Below are positions 25,334 through 32,284 of a stretch of 64,000 bases of DNA, in pieces. The stretch is from Streptomyces asoensis (lineage in GTDB: Bacteria > Actinomycetota > Actinomycetes > Streptomycetales > Streptomycetaceae), in assembly GCF_013085465.1 (NCBI RefSeq), contig NZ_CP049838.1, positions 6,572,001-6,636,000 on the forward strand, in the 5' to 3' direction. The position numbers and the translations under genes are program-made. The notes below the pieces were generated by a model, which was given only the letters and a program-made list of their open reading frames with translations, did not search any database and was not told the DNA's origin. Each line of letters begins with the position of its first letter. The first letter of the stretch is position 1.

Positions 25334-26089
25334 ATGCAGAGCTCACTTTTCGCGCACAACGACTCGCAGACCCAGGAGCGCTGGAGTCTCCAGAACAAGC
25401 AGATGCTCCGGGTCAGCCTGGAGGGCCACGACGACATCCTCGCCCGCAAGGGCACGATGGTCGCCTACCAGGGTCTGATGGAGTTCGACGCCGAGTACCA
25501 GAACAACCAGCAGGGACGCGCGCGTGCGCACACGGGCGAGGGCCTGGACCTGATGCGCTGCCACGGGCAGGGCACGGTCTATCTCGCCAACCTCGCCCAG
25601 CACGTCCACGTCATGGACGTGGAGCAGGACGGCCTGACCGTGGACAGCAGCTATGTCCTGGCCATGGACTCCTCGCTGCACCACGAGGCCATCGCCGTCG
25701 ACAGCCTCTACGGCATCTCCGGCTCCGGGAAGTACCAGCTCAACATCACCGGCCGCGGCAAGGTCGCCCTGATGACCTCGGGCGCGCCGCTGATGATGCA
25801 GGTCACGCCCGACAAGTACGTCAACTGCGACGCCGACGCCATCGTCGCCTGGTCCACCGGGCTGCGGGTGCAGATGCAGGCCCAGACGCACTCCTCCGGG
25901 GTGTGGCGCCGACGCGGCAGCACCGGTGAGGGCTGGGAGCTCAGCTTCATGGGCACCGGCTACGCGCTCGTCCAGCCCAGCGAGCTGCTGCCGCCGCAGA
26001 ACGCCCAGATCGGCTCCGGCCTGGCCGCCCAGTACGGCATGGGACAGCAGGGCGTACGGCAACAGAACCAGGGCAACGTCTGGAGCTGA
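25334..26089 (+). CDS. AIM24 family protein
   Basis: A 251-aa AIM24 protein, the third in this operon. It contains MLRVSLEGHDDILARKGTMVAYQG, LMRCHGQGTVYLAN and the closing GTGYALVQPSE, parallel to the upstream paralogue, plus a Gln/Gly-rich C-terminal tail (GMGQQGVRQQNQGNVWS). GGGGGAG precedes the ATG. A hairpin follows 18 bases after the stop, ending the operon. The function is unknown. Confidence 0.85.
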   Translation: MQSSLFAHNDSQTQERWSLQNKQMLRVSLEGHDDILARKGTMVAYQGLMEFDAEYQNNQQGRARAHTGEGLDLMRCHGQGTVYLANLAQHVHVMDVEQDGLTVDSSYVLAMDSSLHHEAIAVDSLYGISGSGKYQLNITGRGKVALMTSGAPLMMQVTPDKYVNCDADAIVAWSTGLRVQMQAQTHSSGVWRRRGSTGEGWELSFMGTGYALVQPSELLPPQNAQIGSGLAAQYGMGQQGVRQQNQGNVWS

Positions 26090-26106
26090 CCGTCCGGAAA
26101 GCAGAC

Positions 26107-26139
26107 GTAAGGGGCGGCCGCCAGGAGGTCGCCCCTTAC
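26107..26139 (+). terminator. Hairpin after the AIM24 operon
   Basis: GTAAGGGGCG and CGCCCCTTAC form a 10-bp perfect stem around a GC-rich loop, 18 bases after the last AIM24 stop and before the convergent Nudix gene. Confidence 0.7.
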
Positions 26140-26179
26140 CTGTTCCGGATCACAGCCGCCCGTCCACCCACCTTCCGGC

Positions 26180-26695
26180 TCACAGCCGCGCGCGAGTCGC
26201 CTCCAGTAGCCGTACGACCGACTCGTCGGCCACGCTTCCGACCTCGTCATAGGCGAACCAGCGCAGGTCGAGGGACTCGTCGCTGATGGCCTCCACGGCC
26301 CCGGCCGGAGCGAGCGCCGCGTACTGGACGTCGTAGTGCCACGCGCACGGCGTGTGATGCCGGTCCAGGCGCACGGGGCCGCCGGGCAGCAGGGCCAGCC
26401 CCTCGATGCCGGACTCCTCGGTCGCCTCGCGCAGGGCGGCGGCCGGCAGGGTCTCGTCGGCCGGCTCGCAGTGGCCTCCCATCTGGAGCCACATCCGCAT
26501 CTTCTTGTGCAGGGTCAGCAGCACCCGGCCGCGCTCCGGGTCGATCACCAGCGCGCTCGCCGTGATGTGGCCGTCCCCGCAGGCCTTCCACATGCCGTCC
26601 GGGTGCGCCCCGAGATGGTCCAGATAGGCCTGGCGCAGCTCTTGCTGGCCCTCGTACCCCTTCAGGACGAGGACCGCGTCGTCGTACAGGCTCAC
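26180..26695 (-). CDS. Nudix hydrolase
   Basis: A 171-aa Nudix protein. The box begins GGHCEPADETL and continues AALREATEESGIEGL, matching GX5EX7REUXEEXGU. The substrate is not predictable. The GTG at 26695 overlaps the stop of the upstream zincin-family gene as GTGA, so the two are translationally coupled. Downstream it converges on the AIM24 operon. Confidence 0.9.
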   Translation of the reverse strand: MSLYDDAVLVLKGYEGQQELRQAYLDHLGAHPDGMWKACGDGHITASALVIDPERGRVLLTLHKKMRMWLQMGGHCEPADETLPAAALREATEESGIEGLALLPGGPVRLDRHHTPCAWHYDVQYAALAPAGAVEAISDESLDLRWFAYDEVGSVADESVVRLLEATRARL

Positions 26696-28143
26696 TCGGT
26701 GTCGTCGTCCTTGGAGTCGGTGCCGTGGTCGTCCTTCTTCAGGTTCGGCTTGTCGCCGGAGCCGCCGCTCGCCGCCTCGCCGAGCATCTTGTCCAGCTCG
26801 GAGAAGTCCAGCTGCTCGCGGTGCACGAAGCCGTCCGGGTCGTCCAGGTCGGACGCCGTGGGCAGCATGTCCGGGTGGGCCCACAGGGCGTCACGGCCGT
26901 CGACCCCGCGCGCGTCCGTGAGGGACGCCCACAGGCGGGAGGCGTCACGCAGGCGGCGCGGACGCAGCTCCAGGCCGATCAGCGTCGCGAACGTCTGCTC
27001 CGCCGGACCGCCCGAGGCGCGACGGCGGCGCAGCGTCTCGCGCAGGGCGTCCGCGGACGACAGACGCGGTTTCGCGGCCGCGTGCACCACGGCGTCCACC
27101 CAGCCCTCCACGAGCGCCAGGGCCGTCTCCAGACGGGCCAGGGCGGCCTTCTGTGCCGGGGTGTCCTCCGGCTGGAACATGCCCTGCTGGAGCGCGTCCT
27201 GCAACTGCTCCGGGTTCTGCGGGTCGAACTGACCGACCACGTCCTCCAGCTTGGCCGTGTCGACCTTGATCCCGCGCGCGTAGCCCTCGACGGCGCCGAA
27301 CAGGTGCGAGCGCAGCCACGGCACATGAGCGAACAGACGCTGGTGAGCGGCCTCGCGCAGCGCGAGGTACAGCCGCACCTCGTCCTTCGTCACGCCCAGG
27401 TCCTTGCCGAACGCCTCGATGTTCACCGGCAGCAGCGCGGCACGCCCGGCCGGGCCGAGGGGCAGGCCGATGTCGGTCGAGCCGACGACCTCGCCCGCGA
27501 GCACGCCCACGGCCTGGCCGATCTGCGAGCCGAACATCGCGCCGCCCATCGAGCGCATCATGCCGATCAGCGGGCCGGCCATGGCCTGCATCTCCTCCGG
27601 CAGGACGTCGCCCATGGCCGCGCCGACGCGCTCGGCGACCGGGTCGACGAGCTCCTTCCACGCGGGCAGGGTCGCCTCGACCCACTCCGCGCGGGACCAC
27701 GCCACCGCCGTGCCGGCGCCGGACGGCAGGGACGTCGCGTCGTCCAGCCAGAGATCGGCCAGCCGGACGGCCTCCTGGACCGCGGTGCGCTCGGAGGGGC
27801 CGACGCTGGCATCCTTCACGCCGTCGGCGGTGCCCTGGGCGACCGTCTGGCGGGCGATCTGCTTGGCCATGTCCCAGTTCACCGGGCCGCCCTCGTAGGA
27901 GAGCATCTGGCCCAGCTGCTGGAAGGCGGCTCCCAGGTCGTTGGGGTTCAGTGAACCGAACATCGCGGCGAGCGGGTTGTCCGCACCGGGGGCGCCAAAG
28001 CCTCCGGCGCCGGGCAGCCCGCCGAAACCGAACGGGTTGGCCGGTCCCTGACCACCGCCGCTCTGCGAGTCCTTCTTCTTGCCCTCGTCGCCGTCTTCCG
28101 GCTCCTCCGGCGGAAGGCCGAATCCGAATGGGGTGTCACTCAC
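26692..28143 (-). CDS. Zincin-2 (DUF2342) family putative metalloprotease
   Basis: A 483-aa protein of the family to which M. tuberculosis Rv3195 belongs. The N-terminal 60 residues are Gly/Pro/Phe-rich and probably disordered; the rest is helical, with WSRAEWVEATLPAW, PLGPAGRAALLPVN and LYLALREAAHQRLFAHVPWLRSHL. The presumed zinc motif reads REAAH, that is HExxH with the first His replaced by Arg. The family is annotated as zinc-dependent proteases, but activity is not certain. The GTG at 28143 follows GAGGAA. It is coupled to the downstream Nudix gene and divergent from the epimerase gene (191-base gap). Confidence 0.85.
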   Translation of the reverse strand: MSDTPFGFGLPPEEPEDGDEGKKKDSQSGGGQGPANPFGFGGLPGAGGFGAPGADNPLAAMFGSLNPNDLGAAFQQLGQMLSYEGGPVNWDMAKQIARQTVAQGTADGVKDASVGPSERTAVQEAVRLADLWLDDATSLPSGAGTAVAWSRAEWVEATLPAWKELVDPVAERVGAAMGDVLPEEMQAMAGPLIGMMRSMGGAMFGSQIGQAVGVLAGEVVGSTDIGLPLGPAGRAALLPVNIEAFGKDLGVTKDEVRLYLALREAAHQRLFAHVPWLRSHLFGAVEGYARGIKVDTAKLEDVVGQFDPQNPEQLQDALQQGMFQPEDTPAQKAALARLETALALVEGWVDAVVHAAAKPRLSSADALRETLRRRRASGGPAEQTFATLIGLELRPRRLRDASRLWASLTDARGVDGRDALWAHPDMLPTASDLDDPDGFVHREQLDFSELDKMLGEAASGGSGDKPNLKKDDHGTDSKDDDTE

Positions 28144-28334
28144 GGGGTTCCTCGGCTGGTAAGGCCACCGGCTATCGGCCGGCGGCGACTGCCCTGCAAC
28201 ACCACCCAGCGTAGACACCCCGGCTCGATCGGGCCTCGGTGCTTCGCCGACTCCTGGCCTGCGGCAGGATGGATGCCACTGGTACGTACGCGTCACTCGC
28301 GCCCGTATGCCAAGACAACCGCTGGAGACACCTG

Positions 28335-29444
28335 GTGAGTTCCCCAGATCCGCAGGTTCGCGCAGCGCGAAACCACTCAACCCCGGCCGGCGCGCGCGGG
28401 CCCGTAGTCGCCGTGACCGGTGCCGCCACCGGGGTCGGCGCGCTGCTCACCGAGCGGCTCGCCGCGTCCGAGGAGGTCAAGCAGGTCGTCGCCATCGACG
28501 AGCGGCGTGGCGAGTGCGACGCGGCGACGTGGCACATCCTCGACGTCCGCGACCCGGCGATCGCCGAGAAGCTGCGCGGCGCGGACGTCGTCGTCCACCT
28601 CGCGCTCGACCTCGACCTGGGGAGTGACGCCGCCGCCCGGACGGCCTACAACGTGCGCGGCACGCAGACCGTGCTGACGGCCGCCGCGGCGGCCGGGGTG
28701 CACCGCGTGGTGCTGTGCACCTCCGCGATGGTCTACGGCGCGCTCGAGGACAACGAGCTGCCGCTCTCGGAGGACGCGGAGCTGCGGGCCACCGCGGAGG
28801 CGACCGGTGTCGGGGACCTCCTGGAAATCGAACGGCTGGCCCGGCGCGCGCCCCGGGCGCATCCGGGGCTCAACGTCACCGTGGTGCGGCCCGCGGTGCT
28901 GGTCGGCGGTACGGACACCGCGCTGACGCGGTACTTCGAGTCGCCGCGGCTACTGGTCGTCGCCGGGTCGCGGCCGACCTGGCAGTTCTGCCATGTCGAG
29001 GACCTGGTGAGCGCTCTGGAGTACGCCGTCCAGGAGAAGGTCGACGGCGAGCTGGCCGTCGGCTGCGACGGATGGCTGGAGCAGGAGGAGGTCGAGGAGC
29101 TCAGCGGGATCCGGCGCATGGAGCTGCCGTCGGCGGTCGCGCTGGGCGCCGCCGCTCGACTGCACCGGATCGGGCTGACGCCGTCGCCGGCCGGGGACCT
29201 GGCCTACACGATGTACCCCTGGGTGGTGAGCGGGAGCCGGCTGCACGACGCGGGGTGGCGGCCGCGGTGGACCAATGAGGAGGTCCTCGCGGAACTGCTG
29301 GAGGAGGTGGCCGGGCGGCACACGGTCGTCGGGCGGCGACTGGGGCGCAAGGACGCGACCGCGGCGGGCGCGGCCGGAGCGACGGTCGCTCTGTTGGGTG
29401 CGGCGGCTGTGGTGCGGCGGGCCCGAAAGGCTCGGCGGCGGTGA
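28335..29444 (+). CDS. SDR family NAD-dependent epimerase/dehydratase
   Basis: A 369-aa extended short-chain dehydrogenase-like protein. It has the N-terminal Rossmann motif VAVTGAATGVGALL, YNVRGTQTVLTAA, and a TSAMVYGALEDN segment at the catalytic position; the usual YxxxK lysine is not evident, so catalysis is uncertain. The C-terminal 25 residues are Ala-rich and end in basic RRARKARRR, resembling a weak membrane anchor with a positive tail. The GTG at 28335 is chosen from GGAGAC upstream and homology (VSSPDPQ); the frame is open to 28239. Confidence 0.82.
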   Translation: MSSPDPQVRAARNHSTPAGARGPVVAVTGAATGVGALLTERLAASEEVKQVVAIDERRGECDAATWHILDVRDPAIAEKLRGADVVVHLALDLDLGSDAAARTAYNVRGTQTVLTAAAAAGVHRVVLCTSAMVYGALEDNELPLSEDAELRATAEATGVGDLLEIERLARRAPRAHPGLNVTVVRPAVLVGGTDTALTRYFESPRLLVVAGSRPTWQFCHVEDLVSALEYAVQEKVDGELAVGCDGWLEQEEVEELSGIRRMELPSAVALGAAARLHRIGLTPSPAGDLAYTMYPWVVSGSRLHDAGWRPRWTNEEVLAELLEEVAGRHTVVGRRLGRKDATAAGAAGATVALLGAAAVVRRARKARRR

Positions 29445-29491
29445 GCATGGGGGCGCGGGCGGCGGTGAGCGTGGGCGCGCGGCCTGCGCTT

Positions 29492-29611
29492 GTCGCCCCC
29501 GCCGCCCCTTCCCGTTCCCATCCCTGGCGGCTGCGCCCTCAGACCCCAAGCTCTCCCCGGACCCTCCTGTCGGCCCTGAAAGGGCCTCGTCCTCAAACGC
29601 CGGACGGGCTG
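29492..29611 (+). repeat. Dispersed Streptomyces intergenic repeat, copy A
   Basis: A non-coding element related to the one at 37528-37627. Both begin TCGCCCCCGCCGCCCCTTCC, diverge in the middle, and share a nearly identical end containing CTCGTCCTCAAACGCCGG and ACGGGCTG. I know this CAAACGCCGGACGG end as a common dispersed intergenic sequence in Streptomyces chromosomes. It lies between the epimerase and moaE genes. Confidence 0.8.
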
Positions 29612-29699
29612 TTTCTGTAGGTCGCTCCAAAGGTGCACGCGTGTGTGCCGGGTGATTACGCTATTTCGCCTGTTCCCCGGGGTGCGGCACGATGGGGGT

Positions 29700-30161
29700 A
29701 TGGCAGCCATCGACGACCATCCCGGCGAGCGGGCAGCGCAGGATCCCATCAAGCTGATCGCCGTTCGTGACACCGCGCTCTCCCTGGACGAGGTCTTCAA
29801 GGCCGTCGGGGACGACGCGGCGGGCGGGACCGCGCTGTTCGTGGGCACGGTGCGCAATCACGACGGCGGCGCCGACGTCGACGCCCTCGGGTACTCCTGC
29901 CATCCCGGCGCGGAGGCGGAGATGCGGCGGATCGCGGAGAAGGTCGTCGCCGAGTACCCGGTGCGGGCGCTGGCCGCGGTGCACCGGGTCGGCGACCTCG
30001 GGGTCGGTGATCTCGCCGTCGTGGTCGCCGTCTCGTGTCCGCACCGCGGCGAGGCCTTCGAGGCCTGCCGGAAGCTGATCGACGATCTCAAGCACGAAGT
30101 GCCCATCTGGAAGCACCAGAAGTTCTCGGACGGCACCGACGAATGGGTCGGCGCCTGCTGA
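29700..30161 (+). CDS. moaE: Molybdopterin synthase catalytic subunit MoaE
   Basis: A 153-aa protein with the MoaE pattern: ALFVGTVRNHDGG near the start, YSCHPGAEAEMRRIAEKV, RVGDLGVGDLAVVVAVSCPHRGEAFEACR, and the catalytic-lysine segment VPIWKHQKFSDGTDEWV. It transfers sulfur from MoaD to precursor Z in molybdenum cofactor synthesis. The ATG at 29700 gives the usual length; the frame opens at 29643. No other moa gene is adjacent. Confidence 0.92.
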   Translation: MAAIDDHPGERAAQDPIKLIAVRDTALSLDEVFKAVGDDAAGGTALFVGTVRNHDGGADVDALGYSCHPGAEAEMRRIAEKVVAEYPVRALAAVHRVGDLGVGDLAVVVAVSCPHRGEAFEACRKLIDDLKHEVPIWKHQKFSDGTDEWVGAC

Positions 30162-30268
30162 ATTCCTTCCGGTTGCGTAACCGCACCCCTGCCGTGAGCG
30201 TTGTCGGTGCAGATGGTTAATCTGCTGATCAGTCAGTTGCTGTGGCTCATCGGGGTTGGGAGGTCGGC

Positions 30269-30433
30269 ATGGCGGCGCTCGCCTGGTTGCTGATTCCGCT
30301 TGTCGCCGCTATCGGCGCCGGTCTGTGGGGTACTTGGGCCAACCGGACCCGGAAGGCCCGCAGCGACGGCCCTGAGCTGGACGGATACGCCCGCTTCCGG
30401 GCGGCCATGGAGAAGCCCCACTCGCATACGTGA
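30269..30433 (+). CDS. Small single-pass membrane protein
   Basis: A 54-aa protein with one hydrophobic helix (ALAWLLIPLVAAIGAGLWGTW) followed by a basic and then acidic polar tail. The ATG at 30269 is preceded by GGGAGG; the frame opens at 30242. It sits between moaE and the PDZ-Lon protease. No function is assigned. A stable position next to the protease would suggest a partner or substrate, but this is inference. Confidence 0.65.
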   Translation: MAALAWLLIPLVAAIGAGLWGTWANRTRKARSDGPELDGYARFRAAMEKPHSHT

Positions 30434-30487
30434 CCCGGGTGGCAGCCCTGACGGTGCGCTGACAGAAGCGTCCCGTACTGTCGAGAC

Positions 30488-31579
30488 ATGCCACGCCGCA
30501 CCGCGACGATGCTCGCCTCCACCCTGATGCTGATCGCTCTCCTGTGTGCGGGCGTACTCATCCCCGTGCCGTACGCGGAGATGTCCCCGGGGCCGACGGT
30601 GAACACCCTCGGCGATCACGGCGGCGAGCCGGTGCTTCAGATCTCCGGGCGCAAGACCTACACGACCAGCGGTCACCTGAACATGACCACCGTGCGGGTC
30701 ACCAGCGCCGACTACCGGATGAACCTGGTCGAGGCCGTCTACGGATGGCTCGCGCACGACAACAAGGTCGTGCCGCACGACACGCTGTATCCGGACGGCA
30801 AGACCGAGGAGCAGTCCACCCAGGAGAACGCCGAGGAGTTCAGCCAGTCCCAGGAGAGCGCCAAGGTCGCCGCCCTGAAGGAGCTGGACATCCCGGTGAC
30901 GTCCTGGGTGATCGTCTCGACGGTGGTGAAGGGCTCCCCGGCGGAGGGCCGGCTGCACGCCGGTGACGTGATCAAGGCCGTGGACGGCACCGCGGTGAAG
31001 GAACCGGGCGACGTCGCGAAGCTGGTGACCAAGCACAAGCCGGGGGAGAAGGTCGTGTTCCGCATCGTCCCGGCGAAGGACCAGGCGGCCGCCGAGAAGG
31101 CGAACAAGACGGCGACCAAGACCCAGGACGTCACCATCACGACCGCGACCTCCGACGACAGCGGCGAGAAGCGGGCCATCGTCGGGATCTCGGCCGGGAC
31201 CGACCACACCTTCCCGTTCACCATCGACATCAAGCTCGCCGACGTCGGTGGGCCGAGCGCCGGTCTGATGTTCGCGCTCGGCATCTACGACAAGCTCACC
31301 CCGGGCAGCCTGACCGGCGGCGAGTTCGTCGCCGGCACCGGGACCATCGACGACGCCGGCAAGGTCGGGCCGATCGGCGGCATCGAGATGAAGACGGTCG
31401 GCGCGCGCAGTCAGGGCGCCCAGTACTTCCTGACCCCCGCGGAGAACTGCGCGGCCGCCGCCAAGGACACCCCCTCGGGGCTCAGGCTCGTCAAGGTGAA
31501 CACCATCGACGACGCCCTCGACGCCCTCAAGGACATCCGCGGCGGCGACACCGCGGACCTGCCGAAGTGCACGAAGTAG
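30488..31579 (+). CDS. Membrane-anchored PDZ domain and Lon-like serine protease (YlbL type)
   Basis: A 363-aa protein. An N-terminal membrane anchor (residues about 8-26) is followed by an extracytoplasmic region, a PDZ domain (about 135-205, SPAEGRLHAGDVIKAVDGTAV) and a C-terminal Lon-type protease domain. The catalytic Ser is S257 in GGPSAGLMF and the Lys is K302 in GIEMKTVGA, the Lon Ser-Lys dyad. It corresponds to Rv3194c of M. tuberculosis and YlbL of Bacillus. It may process or degrade secreted or membrane proteins. The ATG at 30488 begins a good signal anchor. It converges on the PPA1309 gene with nine bases between. Confidence 0.92.
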   Translation: MPRRTATMLASTLMLIALLCAGVLIPVPYAEMSPGPTVNTLGDHGGEPVLQISGRKTYTTSGHLNMTTVRVTSADYRMNLVEAVYGWLAHDNKVVPHDTLYPDGKTEEQSTQENAEEFSQSQESAKVAALKELDIPVTSWVIVSTVVKGSPAEGRLHAGDVIKAVDGTAVKEPGDVAKLVTKHKPGEKVVFRIVPAKDQAAAEKANKTATKTQDVTITTATSDDSGEKRAIVGISAGTDHTFPFTIDIKLADVGGPSAGLMFALGIYDKLTPGSLTGGEFVAGTGTIDDAGKVGPIGGIEMKTVGARSQGAQYFLTPAENCAAAAKDTPSGLRLVKVNTIDDALDALKDIRGGDTADLPKCTK

Positions 31580-31588
31580 CCGGAAGGG

Positions 31589-32131
31589 CTACTCCGCGAA
31601 CGTCGCCGACAACGCCTCGGCGAGGCCCGGCACCAGGCCCGCCCCGGTGAGGACCTCCGTCGGGGCGTCCTTCTCGCGCAGCCGGAGGGCCGAGTCGCGG
31701 GTGCCGTCACGCAGGACGGCGACCGTCATCCGTACCTCCTGGCGGTCGGGGTGCTCCGCGACCCACTTCGCGAGCTTCTTGTCGCTCAGGCCCTGCGGGA
31801 CCTGAGCCTCGGCGGACGGGGGCAGCATCAGACGCTCCACGGTGAGGGCGCAGCCGACCACCGCGTCGGGCCAGGCGATCGTGGCGAGGAACTCGTCGAG
31901 CGGCTTGTCCGTTGGCACTTCGTCCTGCTCGATCGGGGTGAGACCGGTGGTCTCGGACTCGTCCTGAAGGCCGAGCTGGGCGGCGAGCGACGGTTCCTGG
32001 GTTCGCAGCCGAGCGGTGTCTACGAGGGCGAAAAGGCGGGCGGGCTGGTCCCAGCCGAGGCCGGAGGCGTACTCGTCGATCTCGAGTACGGCCCGGGTGA
32101 GCGGGCTCGCCGCCATGGGAGTGTTGGACAT
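31589..32131 (-). CDS. PPA1309 family protein
   Basis: A 180-aa cytosolic actinobacterial protein of the PPA1309 family (EIDEYASGLGWDQPARLFALVDT near the start; WPDAVVGCALTVERLMLPP; LSDKKLAKWVAEHPDRQEVRM). The function is unknown. The ATG at 32131 follows AGGATTG and gives the normal family start MSNTP; the open frame to 32242 lacks homology. It is convergent with the PDZ-Lon protease and divergent from the large UPF0182 membrane protein, which keep this grouping in many actinobacteria. Confidence 0.85.
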   Translation of the reverse strand: MSNTPMAASPLTRAVLEIDEYASGLGWDQPARLFALVDTARLRTQEPSLAAQLGLQDESETTGLTPIEQDEVPTDKPLDEFLATIAWPDAVVGCALTVERLMLPPSAEAQVPQGLSDKKLAKWVAEHPDRQEVRMTVAVLRDGTRDSALRLREKDAPTEVLTGAGLVPGLAEALSATFAE

Positions 32132-32284
32132 GGTCACAATCCTGCCTCGTTCAGGGGTGGAATCGGGAACCGAGTAAACGGTGAGTAAGTTGCATAGGTG
32201 TGGGCCCACGATCACGGGGGGCCACGAACGGTCCACGAACACGCGGGCCTGACGGAATCAATCGCGACTTTCGAGGTGCGCACC

